A DNA stretch of 64,000 nucleotides, from positions 4,941,342 to 5,005,341 of the forward strand of contig NC_071399.1 in the NCBI RefSeq assembly GCF_022682495.2. The letters are read 5' to 3'. This document shows positions 48,230 to 60,100 of this stretch, in pieces. How positions within the stretch are numbered: position 1 is the first letter of the stretch; each line of letters opens with the position of its first letter. The notes under the pieces were generated by a model, which saw only the letters and a list, made by a program, of their open reading frames with translations, ran no database searches and was not told the DNA's origin. The position numbers and the translations under genes were made by a program. This DNA comes from Desmodus rotundus. Taxonomy: Eukaryota > Chordata > Mammalia > Chiroptera > Phyllostomidae.

Positions 48230-48425
48230 GCGTGCCAGGGGCCAAATCCCAGCCAGCTCTCATGCTAAGTAACTCTGCGGCCTTGGACACGTTCCTTAGC
48301 CTCTCTGGGTTATATTGGTCTCCTCAGTTTCAAAATGTGTATAATTACAGCGCTTTCCAATTACCGTTGTTGAGAGGATTAAATAAATAATATTTTGAGT
48401 GCTTAAAACAGCGCCTAGGGGCCAG
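48230..48425 (+). mobile_element. MIR SINE
   Basis: 'gccaaatcccagccagctct', then 'cttggacacgttccttagcc', CTCAGTTTCAAAATGTGTAT, TGAGAGGATTAAATAAATAA and ACAGCGCCTAGGGGCCAGG follow the MIR consensus from the tRNA-unrelated core to the 3' end. Better preserved than the other MIRs here. Confidence 0.75.
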
Positions 48426-51389
48426 GAAGCCTATGCTCACATTAGCTCTTCTACAGATTCCCAGGCGGGAAATAAATGGCCACACAGCACAGGACGCACC
48501 AGTGTCGCTCTCACAAAAGTAGGGCGCTAAAGAGATGAGGAGCACAATGTCACACATGGAAACGGAGGGAAACATACCGAAACATTATCTGCATCCACTT
48601 AAGGGACGGCCTAGGAAAATAGGGAAAGACCTCTTTTCTGTTTCTGAGAAGAGAGTGCGGTGTTGCTGGTGATTCCTGCGTGTACCTCGGAATACGCACG
48701 GCATCAAAAGATCCATTTGTTCAAAGCACCAGAAGAAACTACTTAGTAACTTAAGAACACATAAATAATATACGTTATTTAGAACAAAAAATAGGAAAAA
48801 TCCCTTATTTTTTTCTACTAATTTTTAAAATTACTACATTAATTTTTTTAAAGTTTGGGGAATATATGATAAAACTAGAAATACAGCAATACCACTGTAC
48901 ATTGCCAAACAGTTTTACATCCGTACTTTGAATTTAGGTCCTATTTGGTAACTAAGCTTCCCACATTCAACTTCCTTAAAAGTTACAATGCCTTTCCTTC
49001 CAGGGATGAAAGGCAGGCAAGATCTTTCTTCCAGGTTATTTTGCTGCTGTTATTTTAACCCTCTCCTCCTCCCATTGTACACAAGCAGGGGTTTAATCTC
49101 TTCAGTCTTAAACCCTAATGAAGGGCAGCAGACTAAAGGGAGCCAGCAGCACACGGGTTTTGTGTTTGCTGGTCGAGGGACATCTGATGGTGTATTCCGC
49201 CCTCAGGGCCTTTTTTTCTTTAGAATGTGAGCGCCACAGAATAGATGGTCAGAAATGGTCTATAAAATCTGCATCTTGATCTGCACTTTCAGAAGCTCAT
49301 ACCTGGTGTGTCTCAGTGCCTCAGTGAGAGCTGCCACGTAAATCTTATAACATCGGCAGAGTTTTCTTTTCTTAATCTTATTAAGACTCTTCTGGGCCTT
49401 ATCAATGAAAGAAGTTATATTTTGTTTTTTCATCTCTGTCCTAAATTCTGTACATTTGGGGTGCATTTACTTTATCATGGAAAACAGAAACACAATGGGA
49501 CTCAACAGTTGTCCTCCTGTAGAAGTGTGTTGGCCTGTAGATGATGGGTTTCAAAATTATTTATCCACCCATTACTACTCTGTTGAGATCAAAGACCTAG
49601 TTTTATTTTATTTCATTTCCAAAGGGAAATAATACTTTGTCCCACAGTTTGAATTTATTTCATTAGACAATGTGTTCAAGGGAGGAATTTAGAAGGAGAT
49701 TAAAGAAACTAAAATAAACTCTTTGTAAATTAATTATTAACTACCCAATTTATTTTAGAGATTCTGGGAACAGTTGACACATTTGTCAACCCCCTCCTGT
49801 TTTCATGGGTCAAACGTATCTCTGCCTTCCAGACTTTACGCTGGCCCCACGACTGTGTTGGATGGGGCTTCTCCTGCAGTGTGCTACGTGCGGAGCCTGG
49901 CGCTGGGAAATCCCAGGGCTTTCATGGGAGACAAAAGCCGTGCCCTGTATTAATTTGAAGTTTTTTAGTTGGAAGCTTTTTACTTCCAACTATTTAAGAA
50001 ACGCAGCCCACTTACTAGGATTATTTCTTAAAATGTCTACTCAGTCACAGTTAAAAATAACGGTAAATTGTTACTTGGATTTTCTCTATATTCTTTGTTA
50101 CTTGTACCTCTCTGAAAGGCCTGACTCAATGGTCTGACTCGTGAGCAGAACCCAGGTAGTAGTGGAGGTTCTAAACGTGCATTCATTCATGAGAAGTGGC
50201 AATAATGATGTATATTCCTCACGCTAGTTAATCCCATTTCCATAGTATAACATATGTAGTTATTTTCATAACTATTGTAATATGTTATTTAAGGTTACTT
50301 AATGTGCATATTTACATAATCATTTGCATCTAATTTCAAGCATAATTCCACGATTCCATCACTGTTTTTTAAGGGAAACCTAAATATCATAAAAAGAACA
50401 CTCTGTAAAGATATTAAAGTAGACTATCTCAGATTATGCTAATTACTGTTTTTTATTTTTTTAATTCTATATCTTTCCTTAAGTTACATTGGAAAAATGA
50501 GTATATTTTAATGCACAAATATAAAGCAATGTCTAATAAGCGAAACATTTCCTTCATTTTCATACCACTGAGAAGAAAACTTTTCCCAGTTACATTATAA
50601 CATGCTAGCCACTGTAAGACTCAACCTAATTTCATAGATGTTAAAATGAAAACATGTGAAGTTAATACATTTATAGCATTTTGTAGTGTCTAATAATTAT
50701 TAAATAATGACAGTTACAGATAATTTTTATGAGTTGCTTAATGGAAATCTAGCATTTTCAGAGTAGATAACATATATTTTAAAACCTCAGAAAGTAAACA
50801 AAACATATTGTGTTAAATTGTATGAAATTGTTTGATATGAGGTATTCAAAAATAATGGTACTCAGAAATTCTATATGGCATGATATTTTATGTTATTAAA
50901 CTTCTATCCTTTAATTTAGCAAGTTTTGAAAATTAGAGAAGGTTAGAGAGTAACTATTCTAAATTAGGTTAAACAGTAGTTGAGTTTATGCCAATCATGT
51001 TCTCTTAAGACCTCTAAACTGTTAACAGTTGGCTTGAATATAGAAAGAACTGCTAAATCTCTTCTTAGCTGCTGTAATTCAGAAAGTTACCTCTGGCCTT
51101 ACATCTTAACACTTCTTCTTCTTCCACTGAGAATAAAATGTGTAAGGGCATTTAGAGTAAGGGGTTATAATTTATGTTAAATCGAATCATTTCTATTCCA
51201 TTTGTGACAAGGACTTGCTCTGTTACTTCCTACAGCTCTCAGTACTACTATCTAACAAAAACTTAGAATTATATAAAAGATCTAGACCCCTGTATATTCC
51301 ATTAATGAGGATTTCCATGTTTAATGTTCCCCCTACATTCAGGTAAATTAAATTAAGAAAACAGTGAAAACTTGGCCCTTCCTCCAGCC
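48426..51389. other. Unassigned DNA
   Basis: No gene or confident repeat. The 110-codon frame at 49805-50137 and overlapping frames at 49308-49632 have no recognised domain. 50200-50950 is strongly AT-rich. Confidence 0.4.
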
Positions 51390-51985
51390 ATACTTGAAAA
51401 ACATTTATCTACAACAGCTAAGATATGGAAACAGCCCAAGTGTCCATCAGCAGATGAGCGGATAAAATCTGTCGTACATTACAAAATAGAATACTACTCA
51501 GCTATAAAGAAAGAAGGAATTCTTATCCTTTATAACAGCATGGATAGACCTGGAGAGCATTATGCTAAGTGACGTAAGCCAGTCAGAGAAAGACAAGTAC
51601 CATGTAATTTCACTTATATGTGGAATCTAATGAACAAAACGAACCAACAAAGAAAAAGAAAATACCAAAATACTGAAAGATTCATAGATAAAGAGCAAGC
51701 TGACAGTTGTTGGCTTGATGGAGGAGGTAGAGGAATCGAACAAAAAAAGAAATAAAAAAGAAAAAAAGTGGATACAGATAACAATGTGGTAATTGCCATG
51801 GAGAAAGGAAAGTGGAGGGAGGTAGAGGAGGGCACGTGGGGGTGAATGGTGATGGAAGGAGCCTTGACTTGGGGTGGTGAGCACACAGTACAGTGTGCAG
51901 ATGATGTGTGGTAGACTTGTGCACCTGCAATCTAAGTAATTTTGTTAACCAGTGTCACTCCAATAAATTTGATAAAAATGAAAAG
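51390..51985 (+). mobile_element. L1 3' end (ORF2 tail plus 3' UTR)
   Basis: ORF2 C-terminal coding (ACAACAGCTAAGATATGGAA; 'gtgtccatcagcagatgagc'; GGAGAGCATTATGCTAAGTG), then TTATATGTGGAATCTAATGA, a purine-rich UTR and the end TTTTGTTAACCAGTGTCACT with CAATAAATTTGATAAAAA. 5'-truncated. Minus-strand frames at 51614-51930 arise from the antisense of the purine-rich UTR. Confidence 0.85.
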
Positions 51986-52920
51986 GAAGAAGGCTATCAC
52001 ATGTGCATATCAATAAGAAAATATTGAATACCAGAATAAATTTCTCAAAGATATTTAATAAAATCATTGCTAGGAACAACAAATGGGCTACTCAAGGGCA
52101 AAAATTGGAAGGAATGGCAAGAGAAGAAAATACAAAATCAATTAACAAGTAAATGCCAATTAGTTTGATGTGGAAGAATAAAGTAGGTTAAGAAAATGGC
52201 AAGAAACCGCAGCACTGAAAAAATTTAGAAATTAGTTCTCCAAAGAAATTAAATCTCCTAAGAAATTGTACAAAATTGTACAATGAGGGGCTTATTTTGT
52301 CCATAAACTTGGCAAAAAAATTAAAGTATTGAAAACAGGCAATTGTTAAAAAGATCAGAAAAGATGAATATATTGGAATGGAAACATATTAAAGATATTT
52401 TAAGTAAATGTTAATAGAAAAAACAAAAATGAAGAGATGGTTCTCAAACTAGGAGAATATAGTTACAAATCATGTATCTGCTAAGTGATTTGTATCTAGA
52501 ATATAAAAAGAGTGCTCAATACTCAATAATAAAAGACAAATAATCGTAATCCAAAAAAAGGGGACAAACAGCAATTCAGAAAGATGTTTGTGATGAGTAG
52601 ATGAAGCAGAGCTAACAAAGCAGTACTCTGGAAGAGAAAGAAGGAGACACCCAATCAGAACAGCAGAAAGAAAAAAGAGGACAGTGCAAAGAGTCTCTGG
52701 GACAACTTCACGTGAACCAACATTCACATCACAGCAAAGCCAGAAAGAGAAGAAAGAGAGCAAATAATTGAAAACTAATTTAGTAATAATTTTGCTCATT
52801 TAAAGCAATCATTTAGTATCAAAAGACAGATAAAGAGCTCTCAGACAAAACACACACACACAGGCACTCACACACCAAAAGAAAAAAGAAAAAAAAAAAA
52901 CGAACAGACTAAAGGCATTC
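51986..52920. other. A-rich DNA with a possible L1 ORF2 scrap
   Basis: GTATCTAGAATATAAAAAGA at about 52490 resembles an L1 ORF2 segment, but the surroundings do not extend the match. The rest is A-rich and unassigned. The 109-codon minus frame at 52470-52799 looks like chance. Confidence 0.35.
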
Positions 52921-53323
52921 ATCAACCTCAAACCAGTATGATAAGAAATGTTAAAGGGTCATTTTAGGAAGAACAATATGAATAACAAAATAGCAGTAAA
53001 TACATATGTATTAACAATTACTTTGAATGCAAATGAATTAAATGCTTCAGTCAAAAGACAGAATGGTGGTTGAATGGGTAACAAAACAAGACCTTTATAA
53101 ACATTATCTAGAGACTCACTTCAAATTGAAAGATACACACAGATTGTAAGTAAAGGGAAAAATATACCCCAGACAAAAATGACTTTAAAACAAACTCTAT
53201 AACAAAGGCTATAACAAAAGACAAAGAAGGACCCAGAAATTCCACTTCTAGGTATTTATCCAAAGTAACCCAAAATACTAAATCAAAAAGACGTGTATAT
53301 TCATGGCAGCATTGATTTGTAAT
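52921..53323 (+). mobile_element. L1 fragment: ORF2 start joined to ORF2 end
   Basis: The left part matches the L1 ORF2 N-terminal coding region: 'aattactttgaatgcaaatg', 'acaaaacaagacctttataa', AGAGACTCACTTCAAATTGA. Near 53228 it jumps to the C-terminal coding region: 'ccagaaattccacttctagg', 'tatttatccaaagtaaccca'. The endonuclease/RT core between them is deleted. No intact frame. Confidence 0.7.
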
Positions 53324-53700
53324 TAAATGTACTGGGTTGATACTGGTTAATAAAATTATATGTTTCAAGTGTGCAATTCTGCGATACATTATTTGTATAT
53401 TTCATTGTGTGCCTAATACCCAAAACCAAATCTTCTTCTATCACCACGTATTTGACCCCCTTCACCCTTTCCTATCCCCACACCCTTCTCTCTTATAAGC
53501 GCCATACTGTTGTCTGTGTCTGATTTTTGTCTGTTTGTTTTCTTGTTCATTTATTTGTTGCTTTCAGTTTTATATCCCACATGTGGGTGAAATCATATGG
53601 TTGTGGACTTTTTCTGACTTATATCACTCAGCATAATACATTCGAGATCCATCCGTGTTGTCACATCTTACTGCACCTCACTGCCCAACCCTTGAAGTGA
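53324..53700 (-). mobile_element. L1 3' end, antisense
   Basis: Starts with the reversed L1 3' terminus (ACTGGTTAATAAAATTATAT), then 'gtttcaagtgtgcaattctg', the C-rich UTR, TACTGTTGTCTGTGTCTG and, further right, 'cccacatgtgggtgaaatca' and 'cttatatcactcagcataat' from the end of ORF2. Orientation is opposite to the adjoining fragment, so this is a separate insertion. Being on the left side of its own 3' end, the sense piece cannot come from 5' inversion of the same copy. Confidence 0.75.
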
Positions 53701-53799
53701 GGTTGTTTGATCTATTTGTAATGAAGGTGGGTTATTTTTCACAATCTGAATCCATCCTGTGTTTATCTGGCCGCTTAATGTTTTGTATCAGTGCATAGA

Positions 53800-54800
53800 T
53801 CATGGGTTACACTTTGTGCTACCAAATTCAATGAGTGTGGACAAATGATTCATGTCTTGTATTCACCATGCCAGTATCAGAGAGAGTAATTTCAGCGCCC
53901 TAAAAATAATGCCCTGGGCTGTACTTACCCTGCCCACCTTTCTGAGCTGGCAAGCACTGGTTTGCTTACCATCACTGTGGTGTTGATTTTTCCAGAATAT
54001 CATACAGGGTGGGGCAAAAGTAGGTTACAGTTATGAGTACTCAAAACACAGAGCTTCTTCTTGAATTAGTATTTATTAATGATTGTATATACACATAGAA
54101 TTATTATATATTTAATATATATAATCTATTATTATGTAATAGATAATATATTATCTGTTATTATATTATATATACTATTATACACTGTTATATTACATAA
54201 ATATATTAATATATTTAATTATATATATTATATATAAGAATCATGCAATATATATACTTTTTTTTTCAGACTGTCCTTTCACTTAGCAATATGCATTTGA
54301 GATTCACCCAAGTCTTTCTTGCCTCGGTAGTTATTTTTAAACTTTTATCACTCCATTTCAGTCCATCGTATAGACATATTAGTTTATTTACCCCATGGAC
54401 TATTGTGGGATATCTTGTCTTTTTTCCAGTGTTTGCCTATTGTAAATAAAGCATCCAAAACTTCGCAGGCGGGTTTATATTTGCACAACCGTGAAGTGTC
54501 TTCCGAAGGGGCCATATCATTTTGCTTTCCCACCAGCATTTGACATTGTTATTTTCCCCCTAATCTCTCCACTCAAATGGGTACATTGAAGGATATCAAT
54601 GTAGTTTTAACTTCCTATTTCCTAACATGGAATATCTTTTCATATGATTGTTTCCCATTTGTATATCTTCTTTGGTGCAGAATCTGTCCAGAACCCTTTT
54701 CTGTTTCTGTTGTCCTATTTTGTTTTCAAATGTGGCTGTTTGTTTCCTCATTGCTGAGTTTGAAGAGGTTGGGGCATATTTTAGTAAATATATACTTCTA
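53800..54800 (-). mobile_element. Old L1M-type 3' end, antisense, split by mariner
   Basis: Decayed but ordered matches to an old L1 3' UTR and ORF2 end on the reverse strand: 'cactggtttgcttaccatca', GTTGATTTTTCCAGAATATC, then after the mariner GAATCATGCAATATATATAC, 'ctttcacttagcaatatgca', TGCTTTCCCACCAGCATTTG, CATATGATTGTTTCCCATTT and TTGTATATCTTCTTTGGTGC. Short frames at 54243-54839 are remnants or chance. Confidence 0.7.
54005..54234 (+). mobile_element. Mariner-type DNA transposon fragment with AT-rich expansion
   Basis: After TA (54003-54004) the sequence CAGGGTGGGGCAAAAGTAGG is a mariner left inverted repeat. About 80 bp of non-coding mariner sequence follow, then about 150 bp of TATA-rich low-complexity DNA. 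No right inverted repeat is visible. L1 sequence resumes after TA at 54235-54236, so the insertion boundaries are clear. Left strand assigned by the visible end. Confidence 0.65.
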
Positions 54801-56081
54801 TTAGTTGAATTTATTTATGTTTATTATATGAATTTATGACATTAATCTCAATTGCTTTATTTTACTATTTTTTCGCACTATTCCAATTTAGTATTACAGG
54901 CCTTGAATAATTAAATCATTTGTGCAACAGTTGCATTTAACAAATGAAAACAGTATCATGGTCACTGTGGGAACTTATGTAAGCAGGTATTAAATGGAAT
55001 GTAAATGTTATTTTCTGAGTGTTATTTTCTGGGTACTATGATTAACTTTCCTTTTCAGATTAGTGACAAGAACACATTATTTTATACTTTTTTTTATAAA
55101 CTTTTTTGTAATGACAGAACACTTGAGGATACCTGCTGGTTAACTAGGATAATAAGAAATAAGTACATACACTTTGCTGTAATACTGGCGTTAAATAACG
55201 TTTTCATATAAGTGCATGTAATTAAGATTAAAATCCCAACAGTCACATTGTTGTGGAAAAAATGAACTTCTGTGTCTAGAATAGCATAGTATGATAATTA
55301 TAACAAGTCATTATTGAGATAGATAGATAGATAGATACACATACATATGCACACACATGGGACCTATATAAATTGGTCATCAAGTTAAAATTCCTTTTTA
55401 CCAACGTTCAGAGGGATACTTTTACTGAAATAAATATTTAAATAATCACTCAGAGAAATATAGAAAGGTGAAATATTAAGAAGTAGCCTCTTTTTTAGTA
55501 ACTGCCTGGATATTTATTTAGTCATATAGTTAATAAAAATTAGTATTATCATACATTTTAGTAGCAGGTAACCAATGTACTATTTGGTTCTAAATGATTT
55601 GCAGGTAAAAATGCAAACTTATTAACAGAAACCTGTTCTTAGCTGACTTTTAGTAATTTATTGGTTGGCAAATTTGATTTTCAAAACCCTTGACCTTGTC
55701 GATAATGGATGCTGAGAAGATTTGAGGTCATGTGGTTACTTTTGCATGTATTACACACCCATCTGCTTCCCCATCTGGCAGCAGACACAGAGTGAGACGT
55801 GCATTCCCCTCACCAGCACCCTGACTGTTAGCTTCCTGCTGCGAGCCTCGGTGTAAGCTTCATTGGGTAATTACATCAGGCAGAAAACAACCCACCCACA
55901 TGTTCAAGAATAATCACTAGTTCAATTAACTAACCAGAAGCAGGTGATATTTCAGTGTCCGTGAGTAGACGTGATTTCAATTTCTACAGCACGTCTGTGA
56001 AAATATTGAGATAGCAGATGTTCTTGAGACTGTGAAAGTAAAAAGAAGTTTGATGTCTATAACAAAATAAGTGAGCTTATT
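54801..56081. other. Unassigned DNA
   Basis: AT-rich to about 55640, then more balanced to 55960, possibly unique sequence. No gene or named repeat apart from the GATA tract. Confidence 0.45.
55318..55337 (+). repeat. (GATA)5 microsatellite
   Basis: Five perfect GATA units, followed by CACATACATATGCACACACA. Confidence 0.9.
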
Positions 56082-56270
56082 GCCCTGGTGGCATGGCTTA
56101 GGTTGTTGGAGTGCCATCTGGTCCACCAAAAGGTTGGGAGTTCGATTTCTGGGTTGTGGGTTTGCAGGTGGGAGACCAACCAACCTATGTCTCTCTTTCA
56201 CGCTCTCTCTCTTTCTCCCCTCCTTCCTCTCCTTCTCAAATAAATGAACACGTTTTAAAATTATTTTAAA
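56082..56270 (+). mobile_element. VES-related SINE, distinct subfamily
   Basis: Starts GCCCTGGTGGCATGGCTTAG, with a decayed A box, a B-box-like GAGTTCGATTTC (about 56139-56150), GGTTGTGGGTTTGCAGG, a long CT-rich section and AAATAAATGAACACG. The middle differs from the other VES copies and resembles the longer VES subfamily with a second GGTTGCGGGTT-type motif. Older or more diverged than its neighbours. Confidence 0.75.
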
Positions 56271-56285
56271 GAAGTATTCACTGTC

Positions 56286-56488
56286 TTTTTAAAGATTTTA
56301 TTTATTTATTTTTAGAGAGACGGGAAGGGAGGGAGAAAGACAGGGAGTGAAACATAAATGTGTGGTTGCCTCTTGAGTGCCCCCTACCGGGGACCTGGCC
56401 TGCAACCCAGGCCTGTGCCCTGACTGGGAATCAAACCAGTGACCTTTGCAGGCCAGCACTCAATCCACTGAGCCACAGCAGCCAGGGC
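56286..56488 (-). mobile_element. VES SINE, antisense
   Basis: Reversed tail TTTTTAAAGATTTTATTTAT, then the purine-rich block, 'ccctgactgggaatcaaacc' and CCACTGAGCCACAGCAGCCA, ending AGGGC at 56488. It lies about 15 bp from a plus-strand SINE. Confidence 0.9.
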
Positions 56489-57129
56489 TGTTGATCTTTC
56501 ACAATGCAATTAAAATATATCAAAAACAATCTGCAATAAATGATACTCTATATTTAGATTACATGCATATGTTATCCAGATAGATGTCTGTGTGAACATG
56601 TACATGTAAAATTCCTATAGAAAAGCACTGCGTCTGTTTTCTTTTTTGAAAAAAATAAACTTATTTGGACACAGTAGAAATTACATATTTTACAGCAAAA
56701 TAGAATTTCAATCCAGGCAGGCAATGTTTTAAAGTACATTTCCACGTTCTGGATGATGTACTCAGCAAACATCACATGGATGATCTAAGGTCACGTTCTG
56801 ATGTGGTGGGTGAAAATACCTATTCATCAAGTTACCGTCATAGTGACTCCAAGATACCGGGGTCTATTCTTCTCTACACACACTTGGAAAACAGGGAGTT
56901 TGCAAAGCACCGGTCATGGAAAGTACCTCCATTTTTTTTTTTTTTTTTGCCATGGAGAAAAAGGACATTTTCCACCCTCAAGTTTCCAAAATCATGGAAA
57001 TGTCTGTCAGTTCCTATTTCTTATAGGAAATCACTTATATATTTTGGAATTGTGGAAAATAAATAGCTGTCTAAAATAAATATTGCAAAAATATATTATA
57101 AACTGGAGTGTTTTATATGGTTCTAGAAA

Positions 57130-57130
<1 letters not shown>
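56489..57130. other. Unassigned DNA
   Basis: Contains a T18-type run near 56933-56949. Frames at 56776-57079 have no recognised content. Confidence 0.45.

Positions 57131-57175
<45 letters not shown>
57131..57175 (+). repeat. (TA)22 microsatellite
   Basis: Uninterrupted TA run of 45 bases. The minus-strand frame at 57031-57243 with Ile-Tyr repeats is an artefact of it. Confidence 0.95.
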
Positions 57176-57178
<3 letters not shown>

Positions 57179-60100
57179 GAAATGTTATAATTTTTAAAAA
57201 TACAAGTACCAGAGTATTTTTTTTTTTGAGGAAAGAGACTCAAGATTCTGGTTTAACTTCTGTATTTGTCAGGCAAGGAAAACAAACTAAAATGATCCAA
57301 AATTGATTAACTTCTAACGAACTGGAAGTAAAAAAGAAAACAATAAAATGACACAACAGGCTTTGTGAAGGAAGCATTTCCCTAATCATGAATTAAATTC
57401 TCCCGGCCTTTGAGATGCTTCCCTATATAAATAATTTACTTATGGTTACATACCTTCTTCAGCAATTATAGGGCTGTGTTCTAACCTGAACGTACACTGA
57501 CCTAGGATTTGGGAATGTTAGCAGGTGCACTGATTTCAATACATTTTATTGAGAAAAAGAGAGAAAATGTGGAGAATGATGGGTTATTCTGTAGCTATGA
57601 GAAATTATTCTGTCAATTTCGAAATCTCCAGCCCATTTCTTGCACATTAACAAAGTTAAAACACCATTTTGTCAACCCTTTTCTATATGTGCCCTAGATA
57701 CTTTCTCTTTCCTTTTCAGGTGAATTTATTAGTTTAGTTTTTAATTTATTGGATCACTTTCCTAGCAGTGTCTCAGGTATGTGAGCAAGTACAATTCTCA
57801 ACGGAGGGCTAAATCAAAGAGGTTATTGCTTAGAAGATTATCATGACCAGTCAAGACAGTTTTAGCCTCAAGTACATTTTTACAGGTCATTGGTTCCTAC
57901 CTACAACAATCTCTCCAAAGTTTAATTCCAGGCAAGATAAAGAGAGGGAGATACAAGAGCATTCCTTTCCATTTATAATCAGGCCTTAATTGATCTCAGC
58001 AGATTTCCTAATTGCAGAGGTTACTTCAGGTAGGTCATCTGTTTCCTCATCTGCAGAATCTTGCTCACATTATCAGCACTGAGGTGCCACACTGAGGCTG
58101 CAGAAACCCTCTTCTCTGTGTATAGTAGCAGGGAGAATGACTGTAGCTTGTTCCTAAAATAACGTGCTTGGCTTTGTGTCCAAAGCCACCAAGGAAGACG
58201 TAATATGAGTTAGATCCAGATGCAATGACTTGGTGACTGTTGGTTTGTCTAAATAGCCCTGGGATAGACATATACCTACCCCCAGAGCTGTAGCAGAGGG
58301 GGAATTCCACCCGAAGTAAAGAACAGGAGAAAGGGAATTGTATTTCCCAAAGGGGAACTATCAGAGCCATAGCAAGAAGGCAGAAATATAGGTATTGACT
58401 AAATTTTACAGTTTAACTGTTCAACATATATGTATTACACTCTTAATTCGGTAATTCAATTTTTAAAGTGCCAGTGACTAATGCAACACATCTATTCCAA
58501 AATTGCATCCTAGTCCAAGTCAGGAATTTCTAAACAAGTTTCATATTTTTACAAAGTCAAATTCAGAGGAAGCTCCTCAAGGCTCAGGATAAAAAGAAAT
58601 ACATCTACCACCCAACCACAGAGTGGTTTAGGATAGCTACAATTAAAAAAAATCACAGTTTAAAAAAGGAATAAGTAGGTTGTCATGGAATGCTCATTTG
58701 TCTTTAAGCCTCCGCGGTATCTTTTAAGAAAGGAAGAGCAAAGACTCGGAGGCCTGCTGATGGAATACTTTTCTTCCACAGCCAGTATAGTGCCTTAGTT
58801 CCTTTCTTTTGGAGGCTTTACCGTGCCCATTGTTGTCCGTGACTTTGATCTAACAGACACTGGTGACTCTTCTTGCTCAAAGTACAGTGATTCAGTAGCC
58901 AGCCTCGCTTCAGTGTGGGTTTGGAGGCCTGGACATTTCCATTCGCGATTGAGAAATTAAAAGTCCTTGTTTTCTAGGCTTACAGTTTTTAAGAAATAAT
59001 ACACCCTAAAGAACTTTTAGGCTGTCCTTTCAAGAGCAGTTTTGAAATGCCATGGAATAGTGATTAATGCCAAAAAGGCTGCACCCCCGAGGGGAAGTTC
59101 TGTCACTTAACAACATATCAATAATTTGATCATTTCCTTCACTCTCAGTTCAATGGTTTCCATCTTGGAATCTGACTCAGGGTCAATGCAAATAATTGAC
59201 TTGAGAGCCAAAGGCAGATTTAATCTGTGACTCTTTCAGATTCATGCAAAGTGGTGATTATTTAATGAATACAGCAGAAATAACTCCATTAGCTTAATTT
59301 TGTCTCACTTTCCTGTACTTACTCATTCTTTCAAATTTTCAGGATTGACTTTCGATATTCTTTTACTATTGGTCTCATGCAGAAAGGGCCCCTTTATAAA
59401 GTCTTAAGTTTTAGTTTTTGTTTTTTCATTCAACTTTCAAATGGAATAGATTTTCAGAACATTCTTTTTTATAGAACATGTCTACAGGCTTCAAGAAATA
59501 ACAAATACACTTGGGTATCTTGAATTCTTTCTACCAAATTTTCTAAAGATCTAACCCAATTAAATGTTTGATCTCATTTCAAGATGGAACAAAAGTTAAT
59601 ATGCTATTTTGTTCATGAATAAAGATCGAAAATGTCCCAGCCAAGCACAGGGAGATTCAACCTGCCTCATACTCACATTTTAGTCGGTCAATCCCCAGTT
59701 TCAGGCCCTCTCACTTTCACCAAAATTCCTTAAGGATTTTCTATTAATGATAACCTTTTAGTTGTGAGTCAATAAAATTGTAGTTCAAACCAGTTTAAGC
59801 AGAAGAAGAATGAACTATTTAGATGGAAAGACCAAGGCAAAGGCTCACTTTAGGCAAAATGGAACCAAAACACAGTGACGCTGCATCTCCCTCTTTCCCT
59901 TGTGACTACAATTTCTCTGAATTGTCTCCATGTTCCAGTTGTTTCCCTCACATCCCAAGATTTGCTCTCCCAGTGAAGTGCTCATTATTTTCTTCAGAAG
60001 AACAGGTTGTAGTAACGATACAGGTACTCCCTCTGGAGACAGACGGAAACTCACAAACCCCACCCACATCATTAGGGACTGTGAATAGAGGCCTGTGTTG

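Noticed and set aside
51614..51930. Three overlapping minus-strand frames of 82-90 codons
   Set aside because: They are the antisense of a purine-rich L1 3' UTR.
52921..53700. A single 5'-inverted (twin-primed) L1
   Set aside because: The sense piece sits beyond the 3' terminus of the antisense piece, which twin priming does not produce.
57031..57243. 70-codon frame with Ile-Tyr repeats
   Set aside because: Produced entirely by the (TA)22 tract.
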